The position numbers and the translations under genes are program-made. From Variovorax sp. J22P240 (GTDB taxonomy: Bacteria; Pseudomonadota; Gammaproteobacteria; Burkholderiales; Burkholderiaceae_C), in the NCBI RefSeq assembly GCF_030316855.1, contig NZ_JASZYR010000003.1, forward strand, positions 310,001 to 374,000: a stretch of 64,000 nucleotides of DNA, given 5' to 3'. Positions 16,672 to 24,905 of this stretch are shown one piece after another. A model generated the notes under the pieces. That model saw only the letters and a list, made by a program, of their open reading frames with translations, did no database searches and was not told the DNA's origin. The first letter of the stretch is position 1. Each line of letters starts with the position of its first letter.

Positions 16672-17952
16672 TCAGGGTGGGGTGAAGTGCGCGGTCGCGA
16701 CGTTGCGGAGCAGCGCGTCGCGCTGCGGCTTGGTGATGCCGCGCACGCCTTCCGCGACCGTCTTGGCGCGGGCTGCATCGATGTTGCCGTCGCGCTGCCA
16801 TTTTTCGACCGAGACGGCGGGGTTGTGCAGCATGGCGGCGAGCCAGACGGCCTGAGCCGGTTCGAGATTGCGGGCGCTGCGCTTGAAGTAGCGGCGGGCG
16901 GCGGCTTCGGCGCCGCACAGGTCGCGGCCCCAGGGCGCGTTGTCCAGATAGAGCTGGAGGATGCGGGCCTTGCCCAGCGTCTGTTCCATCTCGACCGCGT
17001 AGAGCAGTTCGCGCAGCTTGCGATCGGTGCTGCGTTCGCCGCCGGTCACGAGCAGTTTGGCGAGCTGCTGGGTGAGCGTGCTGGCGCCCCGCTCTACCTG
17101 CGCGGCCTTCTGGTTGCTCTCGAGCGAGGGCATCAGTTCGGCAATGTCGTAGCCCGGGTGCGTGAAGAAGCGCTGGTCTTCCGCTGCGATGACCGAGCGG
17201 GCGAGCCAGCTTTCGTTCGTGAGCCGGCTTGGTGCGCCGCAACTGGTGCGCGCATTGATCATGGTCTCGGTGCCCAGCCCTTCGACGGTGAACTGCGAGA
17301 TTCGGGGTTGCAGCGAGAAGGTGCGCGCGGGCAGCAAGACATGAGCACGCAGCCCGAAAGTGCCGCCGATGCGGCCGCGCTGCAGTTCGGGGAGGCCGGG
17401 AGCCAGCACGGCGTACCAGCGGGCGATGGGCACGTCCGGCACGTTGATGTTGAGCTGCAGGGCCTTCTGCGTGAGGCGGCCGTCCCAGTAGGCGCGCAGC
17501 ATGCCGTCGTTGGCGCCGTCCGTGGCCGCCGGCGCGGTCCCGGGCGGGGAGGCCTCGAGGGTGCCGCCCAGCGCGCCGCCATCGCGGCGCACCGTGGCAC
17601 GCAGGCGTTCGAGCCGGATGGGCGCCTCGCCGAGTGCCGGCACCGTGGCGCTGCACGGCGCGCATTGGAGCTCGAGGGTGCTGGTCGGATCGTTCCAGCC
17701 CAAGAGAACCGGACCGAAGTCGGTGTTGACGGTGCGGCCCGCCACCCAGGGGGCGAACCACGAGGAGGTGATCAGCCGGATCGCGGTCGGCACGCCGACG
17801 TCGATGGAGACGGGGCCGACCTTGACCCGGGCGGGCCACTCGTCAGGACCGGGGGCCAGGGCCACCTTGACGATCAGGTACGCGGCGACGCCCGCCGTCA
17901 GCACCAGGGCCAGGATTGCGAAAAGCAGGTAAAGCAGCGCTTTTTTTAACAA
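16672..17952 (-). CDS. Transglycosylase (GT51) domain protein with long N-terminal extension
   Basis: 426 residues. An N-terminal membrane anchor (ALLYLLFAILALVLTAGVAA) and roughly 210 residues of unrecognised periplasmic sequence precede a family 51 peptidoglycan glycosyltransferase domain. That domain has the catalytic IAAEDQRFFTHPGYD near residue 245, GASTLTQQLAKLL, KLRELLYAVEMEQ and YLDNAPWG. Ordinary monofunctional MtgA proteins are about 240 residues, so the extension is notable; it has CAPC and SCG cysteines that could pair. There is no transpeptidase domain. It lies seven bases behind the exosortase-associated gene, so it probably belongs to that operon. Confidence 0.88.
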   Translation of the reverse strand: MLKKALLYLLFAILALVLTAGVAAYLIVKVALAPGPDEWPARVKVGPVSIDVGVPTAIRLITSSWFAPWVAGRTVNTDFGPVLLGWNDPTSTLELQCAPCSATVPALGEAPIRLERLRATVRRDGGALGGTLEASPPGTAPAATDGANDGMLRAYWDGRLTQKALQLNINVPDVPIARWYAVLAPGLPELQRGRIGGTFGLRAHVLLPARTFSLQPRISQFTVEGLGTETMINARTSCGAPSRLTNESWLARSVIAAEDQRFFTHPGYDIAELMPSLESNQKAAQVERGASTLTQQLAKLLVTGGERSTDRKLRELLYAVEMEQTLGKARILQLYLDNAPWGRDLCGAEAAARRYFKRSARNLEPAQAVWLAAMLHNPAVSVEKWQRDGNIDAARAKTVAEGVRGITKPQRDALLRNVATAHFTPP

Positions 17953-17959
17953 ATCTCTC

Positions 17960-18535
17960 TCACTCGATCCGTCTCGCCAGGGTCACAGCTTGCCACGGTC
18001 CGTGCGACCGCCCACTGGCCGCCGCCCAGTACCAGGCTGAAGTGTCGGTGAAAGCGTCCCCCAGGGCATCGACGATGCGCTCGCAGATGCGCATTTTTTG
18101 TGCGCCGTGGCGTTCGGCTGTGAAACAGCGCCACAGGCGGGCATGCACATCGCGCTCCAGCCGCGCCTGGGCGATGCCGTAGCCGAGCGCGCGGTAGCAA
18201 TCGGCGGCCGGATGAAGCATGCGGGTCGACGTGTGGACCTGGCGCAGCACCAGCATCTGCTCGCCGTCGGTCAGGCGCGCGATGGCGCCGGGAAATTGCT
18301 GCGCAAAACGCTGCTCGACTTCGCTGAGAGCCAGGGGGCGCAGCGGCACGCCGTCCCACTCGCTCGGCCATTCCTCGAAGACGGCGGCGACGGCGGCGGG
18401 GGGCGGCGGCCGATGCAACGCGAAGGCCGCCGACCAGAGCACGCACAGCAGCATGACCAAGGCGAAGGCCGTCTTGTGCGCAATGCGATTGATGAAGCGG
18501 TTGGCGAGCCAGCAGTCAAAGAGCGGTATCGACAC
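17960..18535 (-). CDS. Exosortase-associated hypothetical protein
   Basis: 191 residues, function unknown. An N-terminal membrane helix (KTAFALVMLLCVLWSAAFAL) suggests the rest lies in the periplasm. The motif STRMLHPAADCYRALGYGI, with HP-x3-C spacing, recalls the Cys-containing motif of EpsI/DUF3485-type exosortase partners, but overall similarity is too weak to name it. Two further cysteines (RLWRCFTAERHG and MRICERIV) are present. Its start overlaps the end of the exosortase gene by 20 bases and its stop is seven bases from the transglycosylase gene, so it is translated within this operon and probably works with the exosortase. Confidence 0.75.
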   Translation of the reverse strand: MSIPLFDCWLANRFINRIAHKTAFALVMLLCVLWSAAFALHRPPPPAAVAAVFEEWPSEWDGVPLRPLALSEVEQRFAQQFPGAIARLTDGEQMLVLRQVHTSTRMLHPAADCYRALGYGIAQARLERDVHARLWRCFTAERHGAQKMRICERIVDALGDAFTDTSAWYWAAASGRSHGPWQAVTLARRIE

Positions 18536-19448
18536 GGCGGCCTCCTGCGGAAGTGATCAGGCCCGGGATGGCGGCGCGTTCCGCGCCTTGCCGGGAACGG
18601 GGGTCATGGGCCATGACCCGCGCGATGCCGCCGCACACCAAGGCGAGCAGCACGAGGCCGAACGCGTCGTGCAGCCATCGCGCCGGCGCATGGCCTGCGG
18701 CTTCGAGCGCGACCAGCACGGCGTTGCGAACGATGTTTCCGGTCAGCACGAGCAGGCCGACCGCCGGCAAGCGCGCGAAAAAGCCGCGATCGTTGCGTCC
18801 GGTCCAGTGCGCCACGACGCAGGCCGTGAAGTAGCCGAGCCAGACCATCTGCACGCCGGAGCAGGGCGCGTCGACGATCACCAGTTGCCCGTCGACCAAC
18901 AAGCTGCTGCCTTCGCGCGCCACGCCGAAGCCCGGTGCCAGCAGCCACCGGCTGGCTTCCGCCGTGACCACGCGCAGCGGATAGCCCGCATAGAACTGCA
19001 GCGAGGACAGCAGCGGCAGCGCGAGCACGGCCAGGCCGACGACAGGGAACGCCGCCACGCGCCGGGGCAGAGAGGCGAGCAGCCCGCAGGCGAAGGCCAG
19101 CACCGCCAGCAAACTCGCTGCCAGGGGCGGCAGGGAAGGCAGCGGGCCGATGCCTGTGCGCAGCATCGTGGCGACGAGCGTGCCGACGCTCGCCAGCGCC
19201 AGCCAGCCCAGGCGCGGCGCAGGGCGCAGTTCGCGCCGAAGCGTCCAGGTGAGCAGGGCCAGCGCCGCGAGCGAAAGCAGGCCCAGCGGATCGTCGGAAC
19301 CATCGCGCATGCGCTGGGCCATCCAGATCCATACGGGCGTCAGCGCGGCGGCCTGCAGCGCGAGCCATCCGGCAGCCGGCGCGCGGTCGAGATGGATGCC
19401 CCAGTCGATGACCCGGGGATGCGTGCGTGCGAGGAGAGCAAGAGACAT
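18516..19448 (-). CDS. Exosortase (Xrt family), dedicated single-target type
   Basis: 310 residues, about eight membrane helices. The catalytic triad of exosortases is visible: Cys in VIVDAPCSGVQMVWLGYF, Arg in LTGNIVRNAVLV and His in RWLHDAFGLVLLAL. Exosortases cut PEP-CTERM proteins near the PEP motif at the inner membrane and pass them on for surface display or glycosylation. The preceding gene encodes a protein with such a tail, and only one candidate substrate is visible. GAGGAAGC precedes the ATG. The exact Xrt subtype cannot be fixed without profile searches. Confidence 0.9.
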   Translation of the reverse strand: MSLALLARTHPRVIDWGIHLDRAPAAGWLALQAAALTPVWIWMAQRMRDGSDDPLGLLSLAALALLTWTLRRELRPAPRLGWLALASVGTLVATMLRTGIGPLPSLPPLAASLLAVLAFACGLLASLPRRVAAFPVVGLAVLALPLLSSLQFYAGYPLRVVTAEASRWLLAPGFGVAREGSSLLVDGQLVIVDAPCSGVQMVWLGYFTACVVAHWTGRNDRGFFARLPAVGLLVLTGNIVRNAVLVALEAAGHAPARWLHDAFGLVLLALVCGGIARVMAHDPRSRQGAERAAIPGLITSAGGRRVDTAL

Positions 19449-19460
19449 GGCGATGCTTCC

Positions 19461-21527
19461 TCAGGAAGTGAAGCGGCGCGGATCGCTGCGGCGCGCGCGA
19501 CGGCGCAGCATGGCCAGCATCGAGAGCACCACTGCGATCGCGCCCAGCGTCTCGGGCTCCGGCGTGCTCGGCACCTCGGCGCCCAGGCTTTGACCGATGG
19601 CCAACTCGCTCACGCCCTTGGGCAACGGCACCGGCTGGTCGACGCCGACGCTGTTCTGCGGTGCCGCGTTGCGCACCACCTGGTCCACGGCGATGAAGCT
19701 CGTGTACTGCGTGAGGAGGCTGTAGCGCAGGCCCAGGTCGGTGATGCGCTGCCTGAGCGTGTCGCCGCCCTCCAGCGCTTCCTGGTCGCTCAGGCTCGCG
19801 ATGCGATGGCGTGCCCACAGGGTGCGCAGCGCGGCCGCGTCCTGGCGCGTGTGCGTGTCGACCTTCAGTTCCTGCCGGTACGGGCCTTCGGCGCTGCGGC
19901 CCTCGATGAGCACGCGGCCCTTGGCTTCGCCGCGCCACTTGCCGAACACGATCACCGGGCGCTCGCCGAGTACATCGGGCAGGGCGGCGGGTTCCACGTC
20001 GTACACGTCGAGGCCTTCGAAGCGCGCCTTGACGCTGGTGAGCACGGGCGACTCGATCATCCGGCGGAAGCGCGCGGCCTGTTCGGGTGCCTGCACGGGG
20101 TCGGTGATGATGAAGGGCTCGCCCATGCCGGCCCGGGCGATGCCTTCCATCAGGTGCCGGTTGACCGAGGAGCCGATGCCGAAGGCGAACACGTTGGCCT
20201 TCGAGAGGTTCTTGCGCACCAGTTCGAAGGCTTCGCGCTCGACCGTGACGTAGCCGTCGCTCACCACCACGATCGTGCGCGAGACCTCGTCGGACTTGGG
20301 TTCGGCATAGGCGCGCTTCAGTGCCGGAATCAGCTCCGTGCTGCCGCCGCCGCTGTAGTTGCGGATCGTGGCGAGCGCCTGTCCGATGTTGGCGCGGGTG
20401 GCCGGCACCGAGTGTGGCGAGAGCATGCGGTTGCTGCCCGAGAACAGCAGCACGTTGAAGGTGTCGCTGGGCCGCAGGCCGCCGATGAGCCGCTCCAGCA
20501 CGACCTTGGCCGTGTCCAGCGGAAAGCCGTGCATCGAGCCCGAGATGTCGACCACGAAGATGTAGTCGCGCGGCGAGATGGCGCTGGCCGCCACCGACTT
20601 GGGCGGCTCCACCATCGCGAGGAAGAAGTTCTCGGCGTTGTCGCCCTGGCCCTTGTAGAGCATCAGGCCCGACTCGATGTGCTCGCCGGCGAGCCGGTAG
20701 TCGAGCACGAAGTCGCGGTCGTCGGCGGGCTCGCTGCTGCGGGCGAGCGCGATGTCGGCATGCGCGTTGCCGTCGCGCTGGCGCACGTCGAGGGCGTGCG
20801 TGAGCGAGCGGACTTCCTGGATGCCCAGCGGCGTGTCGAGCGCGACCTTGAGCTGGAAGCTGGTGCTGGGTGCGACATCGGCGCGAAGCACCGGTTGCGC
20901 CACCCATGCGGCCTGCGCGTTCTGCGACTGCGGACTGTTGTAGCGCGGCCCCACCACCGTGGGAAAGACGAACTGGTAGTTGCCGCCCTGCGGCACCAGC
21001 AGCTCGGTGTAGCGCAACTGCACCTTCACGTCGTCGCCCGGCAGGATGTTGGCGACGTTCATCTGGAACACGTTGGGCAGGTGCTGTTCGAGCAGCGCGG
21101 CGGTCTTGCCTTCCTTCTTCGCGCTGTCGTATTCGATGCGCGCCTGCTCCTTCTCGCGGATCTGCGCGGTGATGAGGCGGCCGGCGAGCCGCACGTTGAG
21201 ACCGCTGACCGCTGCCCGGGTCGAACCGGGGAACACATACCGCGCCTCGATCGCGCGCCGGCCTTCGTTGCGGTAGGTCTGCGTCACGGTGACGTCGGCG
21301 ATCACGCCGGAGATCTTCACGTCCACTTCCGTGCCCTTGAGCGGCAGGCGGTCCGTTTCCGGGTCATTGCTCTTCACGAAGAAGTAGGGGCTCTCGGTCT
21401 TCAGTCGCGGTCCCGGCGCTTCCTGCGCATGCACCGGCCGCGCGATCAGCATGACGAAGCCGGTGGCCGCGAGGCCCAGCGTGGTGAGCCAGAGCCAGCG
21501 GCCGGGGCGGGGTATGGAGCTTTCCAT
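19461..21527 (-). CDS. VIT/vWA domain surface protein with PEP-CTERM sorting tail
   Basis: 688 residues from ATG 21527, with GAGGA upstream. Order: signal peptide (ends near VHAQ); VIT domain about 45-180 (ISGVIADVTVTQTYRNEGRR, ALLEQHLPNVFQMNVANI); von Willebrand A domain about 320-500 with metal site DISGSMHG and later VVVSDGYVTV; then a C-terminal region (LGLRYSLLTQYTSFIAVD). The tail PEPETLGAIAVVLSMLAML followed by RRRARR is a PEP-CTERM signal, with an extra nine residues after the arginines. The layout equals the 'marine proteobacterial sortase target' family, except that the anchor is an exosortase signal. First gene of the operon. Confidence 0.9.
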   Translation of the reverse strand: MESSIPRPGRWLWLTTLGLAATGFVMLIARPVHAQEAPGPRLKTESPYFFVKSNDPETDRLPLKGTEVDVKISGVIADVTVTQTYRNEGRRAIEARYVFPGSTRAAVSGLNVRLAGRLITAQIREKEQARIEYDSAKKEGKTAALLEQHLPNVFQMNVANILPGDDVKVQLRYTELLVPQGGNYQFVFPTVVGPRYNSPQSQNAQAAWVAQPVLRADVAPSTSFQLKVALDTPLGIQEVRSLTHALDVRQRDGNAHADIALARSSEPADDRDFVLDYRLAGEHIESGLMLYKGQGDNAENFFLAMVEPPKSVAASAISPRDYIFVVDISGSMHGFPLDTAKVVLERLIGGLRPSDTFNVLLFSGSNRMLSPHSVPATRANIGQALATIRNYSGGGSTELIPALKRAYAEPKSDEVSRTIVVVSDGYVTVEREAFELVRKNLSKANVFAFGIGSSVNRHLMEGIARAGMGEPFIITDPVQAPEQAARFRRMIESPVLTSVKARFEGLDVYDVEPAALPDVLGERPVIVFGKWRGEAKGRVLIEGRSAEGPYRQELKVDTHTRQDAAALRTLWARHRIASLSDQEALEGGDTLRQRITDLGLRYSLLTQYTSFIAVDQVVRNAAPQNSVGVDQPVPLPKGVSELAIGQSLGAEVPSTPEPETLGAIAVVLSMLAMLRRRARRSDPRRFTS

Positions 21528-21633
21528 GACTTGGGTCCTCTTCCCTCGAAGGGTGTCGTGCAACGGTGCACGGAGGCCAATGTCAAGGTCTGCCGAGAAG
21601 GCAGTAGGAAGCCTGTTCGAAGTGGGCGGCGTT

Positions 21634-21675
21634 GTGTGAAGTCTGTGTGAAGTGAGGCCGGGAAGGACTTCACAC
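21634..21675. promoter_or_regulatory. Putative operator: GTGTGAAGT direct pair plus inverted copy
   Basis: GTGTGAAGT occurs at 21634-21642 and 21645-21653, spaced 11 bases (one helical turn), and its exact reverse complement ACTTCACAC at 21667-21675. Direct 11-base repeats are typical of OmpR/PhoB-family regulators. The regulator is unknown. Confidence 0.5.
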
Positions 21676-21773
21676 TGGCTTCGGCTCGCTCCCGGAGTAT
21701 TAGGGCTTCATCCCTTATGCAATTCCGGCGGGGAACTCGAGGGGGCGGCAACGCTCCTACCTGGGTCGACAGC

Positions 21774-21790
21774 GCTATTCAATTGATAGC
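21774..21790. repeat. Short palindromic element, copy 1 (GCTATTCAATTGATAGC)
   Basis: A 17-base imperfect palindrome about 60 bases before mrcA. A near-identical copy (GCTATCAAATTGATAGC, two differences) lies at 36118-36134 before mnmG. Such short palindromes recur in Comamonadaceae genomes (from memory). Confidence 0.5.
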
Positions 21791-21851
21791 AAAGTGTGCC
21801 CATCCGCCATGGGATTTCCTTCTTTTCCTCGGCGTCGACCCCTCACTAGCC

Positions 21852-24233
21852 ATGTCCAAGAAACCCTCCTCCAGCGGGCCTGCGCGCCCGGACCGGTCGA
21901 TCCGGCTGCGACGCGTTGCCATTTGGGGCGGCGCCGTCGCCGCGTCGGGCGCGCTCATCCTGCTGATTGCCGGCGGCATCGCGGCGGTCACGATCTATCC
22001 CAAGCTTCCGAGCGTTTCCGATCTTGCCGACTACCGGCCCAAGTTGCCGCTGCGGGTCTATTCGGCCGAAGGCGAACTGATCGGCGAGTTCGGCGAGGAG
22101 CGCCGCAATCTCACGCCCTTCGCAGAGATTCCGCAGGTGATGAAGGATGCCGTGCTCGCCGTCGAGGATGCGCGCTTTTATGACCATGGCGGCGTCGACT
22201 ACAAGGGCTTCGTGCGCGCGGCGCTGGCGAGCTTCAAGGGCGGAAGGCAGCAGGGCGCATCCACCATCACGATGCAGGTGGCGCGCAACGTCTACCTGAG
22301 CTCGGAGCGCACGCTGAGCCGCAAGACCTACGAGATCCTGTTGGCGTTGCGGCTCGAGCAGCAACTCACGAAGGACCAGATCCTCGAGATTTACCTCAAC
22401 CAGATCTACCTGGGGAATCGCGCCTACGGTTTCGCCGCCGCTGCCGAAGCCTACTTCGGCAAGCCACTGCAGCACCTCACGATCGCCGAAGCCGCCATGC
22501 TCGCCGGCCTGCCGAAGGCACCGGGTACCAACAACCCCGTGAGCAATCCGCGCCGGGCGCGTGCGCGCCAGCTCTACGTCATCGACCGCATGGCGGAGAC
22601 CGGCTTCATCACCGCCGCGCAGGCGGCCGACGCCCGGAAGGAAGAACTGCATCTGCGCGATGCCGCCGACCCGAACCGCCTCCATGCGGAGTACGTGGCC
22701 GAGACCGTGCGCCAGATGATGCATGCACAGTACGGCGACAGCATCTATACGAGCGGCCTCCAGGTCCATACCTCGCTGGTCGCGGCCGATCAGGCGGCGG
22801 CCTACAAGTCGCTGCGCAAAGGCATCATGGATTACGAACGCCGGCAGGCCTATCGCGGCCCCGAGCAGGTCGTGGCCTTGCCCGCCGACCCGAAGGAACT
22901 CGACGAAGCGGTGGACGACGCACTGGCCGGCCACCCCGACAACGGCGACGTGATCTCGGCCGTGGTGCTCCAGGCCAGCAGCAAGGAAGTGACCGCGGTC
23001 CGCGCGAACGGGGAGACTCTGCAGATCACGGGAGAAGGCCTGAAGCCTGCACAGTCCGGCCTGTCCGAGAAGGCGGCGGCCGCCATCAAGATCCGCCGCG
23101 GCGCGGTGATCCGTGTCGCGAAGACGCCGAAGGACACCTGGGAGATCACCCAGCTGCCGGAAGTCGAAGGTGCCTTCATCGGCATGGACCCGCGCACCGG
23201 CGCCATCAAGGCATTGGTGGGCGGCTTCGACTACGGCAAGAACAAGTTCAACCACGTCACGCAGGCCTGGCGGCAGCCGGGTTCGAGCTTCAAGCCCTTC
23301 ATCTACTCGGCGGCGCTGGAGAAGGGCTTCACGCCGGCCACGGTCGTCAATGACGCGCCGTTGTCCTTCGAGGGCGGCGCCGGCGGCCAGCCGTGGGAGC
23401 CGAAGAACTACGACAGCACCTATGAGGGACCGATCTCGCTGCGGCGCGCGCTCCAGCAATCCAAGAACACTGTCACCATCCGCGTGCTCCAGTCCATCGG
23501 TACCTCGTATGCGCAGGACTGGATCACTCAGTTCGGCTTCGACCACGACAAGCATCCTGCGAACTTGCCGATGGCGCTGGGCGCCGGCTCGGTCACGCCG
23601 ATGCAGATGGCGGCGGGCTATTCGGTGTTCGCCAATGGCGGCTATCGCGTCAATCCCTATCTGGTCACGCGCGTCACGGACATGAAGGGCAAGGTCCTGC
23701 TGGAGACCGAGCCGCCGGTGCTCGATGAGTCGAGGCGCGCCATTCCGCAGCGCAACGCCTTCATCATGAGTTCGCTGCTCCAGAGCGTGGTGAAGAGCGG
23801 AACGGCCGTGAAGGCGCGCCAGGCGCTCAAGCGCGACGACCTCTACGGCAAGACCGGCACGACCAACGATTCGATCGACACCTGGTTCGCCGGCTTCCAA
23901 CCGACGATGGTCGGCGTCGCGTGGGTCGGCTACGACACGCCGCGCCAACTGGGCGTGCGCGGCGAGACGGGCGGCAGCCTGAGCCTGCCGATCTGGACCG
24001 GCTTCATGCAGACCGCGCTGAAGGGCGTGCCGGTGAGCGAGCCCGCGGTGCCGGGCGGTGTGCTCAACGTCGAAGGTGAGTGGTACTTCGACGACTTCGC
24101 GCCGGGCCGGGGTGTCGCCACCTTGGGCATCGACACGCCTGCACCGTTGCCGGTGGAGGAACTGGCGGGCGCAGCCGTGGGCGCGCCTGCGGAGCCCGAG
24201 GAACGCAACCGCATCCTCGATTTCTTCAGGTAG
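21852..24233 (+). CDS. mrcA: Penicillin-binding protein 1A (bifunctional transglycosylase/transpeptidase)
   Basis: 793 residues from ATG 21852 (MSKKPSSSGPARP). Membrane anchor about 28-55; GT51 transglycosylase domain 60-240 with AVEDARFYDHGGVDYKG and GASTITMQVARN; an OB-like linker; transpeptidase domain about 440-740 with SxxK in PGSSFKPF, SKN in QQSKNTV and KTG in YGKTGTTND. It builds and cross-links peptidoglycan at the inner membrane. The 45 upstream in-frame codons are not part of the usual protein. It diverges from an operon that ends with another GT51 gene, so two glycan polymerases flank the exosortase locus. Confidence 0.95.
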   Translation: MSKKPSSSGPARPDRSIRLRRVAIWGGAVAASGALILLIAGGIAAVTIYPKLPSVSDLADYRPKLPLRVYSAEGELIGEFGEERRNLTPFAEIPQVMKDAVLAVEDARFYDHGGVDYKGFVRAALASFKGGRQQGASTITMQVARNVYLSSERTLSRKTYEILLALRLEQQLTKDQILEIYLNQIYLGNRAYGFAAAAEAYFGKPLQHLTIAEAAMLAGLPKAPGTNNPVSNPRRARARQLYVIDRMAETGFITAAQAADARKEELHLRDAADPNRLHAEYVAETVRQMMHAQYGDSIYTSGLQVHTSLVAADQAAAYKSLRKGIMDYERRQAYRGPEQVVALPADPKELDEAVDDALAGHPDNGDVISAVVLQASSKEVTAVRANGETLQITGEGLKPAQSGLSEKAAAAIKIRRGAVIRVAKTPKDTWEITQLPEVEGAFIGMDPRTGAIKALVGGFDYGKNKFNHVTQAWRQPGSSFKPFIYSAALEKGFTPATVVNDAPLSFEGGAGGQPWEPKNYDSTYEGPISLRRALQQSKNTVTIRVLQSIGTSYAQDWITQFGFDHDKHPANLPMALGAGSVTPMQMAAGYSVFANGGYRVNPYLVTRVTDMKGKVLLETEPPVLDESRRAIPQRNAFIMSSLLQSVVKSGTAVKARQALKRDDLYGKTGTTNDSIDTWFAGFQPTMVGVAWVGYDTPRQLGVRGETGGSLSLPIWTGFMQTALKGVPVSEPAVPGGVLNVEGEWYFDDFAPGRGVATLGIDTPAPLPVEELAGAAVGAPAEPEERNRILDFFR

Positions 24234-24299
24234 CGGCCTTCGCGGAGGGGGGATGTCGGCAGGTATCTACACTCCACATCCCTCTCCCCGAACGCAGTC

Positions 24300-24905
24300 A
24301 TGGAATCTCTTACCCTGGTGGCGCTGATCGTCATCGGCGCCTACATCCTCAAGTCCCGCGACCAGCGGCAGCGCATTGCGCTGCTGGGAAGCCATCTGGG
24401 CAACTACCAAATCGAGAAGCTGATGGAGAACCTCACCGAGGGCTACCTGCGCTGCCTCGGCGAGGATGACCCGGCACGCCGCGAGCAGATCTGGGCGCTG
24501 CTGGACTCCACCGAGGAAAAGCTCTCGGCGCAGTTCGACAGCTTCGCCGCGGAGTTCTCCCGGCTCGACGAATCGGAAGCGCGCGTGAGCAAGTTTCCTG
24601 TGGCCATCCCCTACGCGCACCGGCTCTTTCCGGGTGCCTCCTTCGACCTGCGCAAGGCCTTCGCCATTCATGCGCGCGGCATCTCCGACGTCATGAAGAA
24701 CGGCGCAGGACGCTCGCCCAAGGCCAAGGCCTTCACCCTGTCGGCCGAGCTCTTCCTGATGCAGCACACCTGCCACTGGTTCTGCAAGTCGAAGACGGTG
24801 GCCTCGGCGCGGATGCTGGCGCGGCACAAGACCTCGTACCAGCAGGTGCTCGATGCGGTGAGCCCGCAGACGCGCAACGCGTACCGCGAGCTGACCGGTC
24901 AGTGA
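24300..24905 (+). CDS. Hypothetical protein with N-terminal membrane helix
   Basis: 201 residues, function unknown. A short hydrophobic N-terminus (MESLTLVALIVIGAYILKSR) probably anchors it in the inner membrane. The cytoplasmic part is helical and charged (LGNYQIEKLMENLTEGYLRC ... STEEKLSAQFDSFAAEFSRL) with a central FPVAIPYAHRLFPGASFDLR block. Cysteines include HTCHWFCKSK, a Cys-His/Cys arrangement that might bind metal (weak). It runs convergent to creC and overlaps its end by seven bases. It is 66 bases after mrcA and may be read from the same promoter. Confidence 0.7.
   Translation: MESLTLVALIVIGAYILKSRDQRQRIALLGSHLGNYQIEKLMENLTEGYLRCLGEDDPARREQIWALLDSTEEKLSAQFDSFAAEFSRLDESEARVSKFPVAIPYAHRLFPGASFDLRKAFAIHARGISDVMKNGAGRSPKAKAFTLSAELFLMQHTCHWFCKSKTVASARMLARHKTSYQQVLDAVSPQTRNAYRELTGQ

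Larger units (their letters stand above)
21528..21851. other. Divergent control region between exosortase operon and mrcA
   Basis: 324 bases with no real gene. It holds a CGTGCA-ACGG-TGCACG palindrome (21557-21572) near the VIT gene start, a cluster of GTGTGAAGT motifs (21634-21675, listed separately), an AT-rich stretch with possible promoter elements (TATTAGGGCTTCATCC, about 21698-21714), and a 17-base imperfect palindrome (21774-21790). Both the surface-protein operon and the penicillin-binding protein gene start here. Confidence 0.55.

Noticed and set aside
18219..21650. Plus-strand frame of 1143 residues antisense to the exosortase operon
   Set aside because: Arg/His/Ala/Gln-rich composition of a GC-bias shadow frame, no motif, opposite to three well-supported genes.
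21846..23948. Minus-strand 700-residue frame antisense to mrcA
   Set aside because: Shadow of PBP1A, no recognisable domain and no ribosome-binding site.
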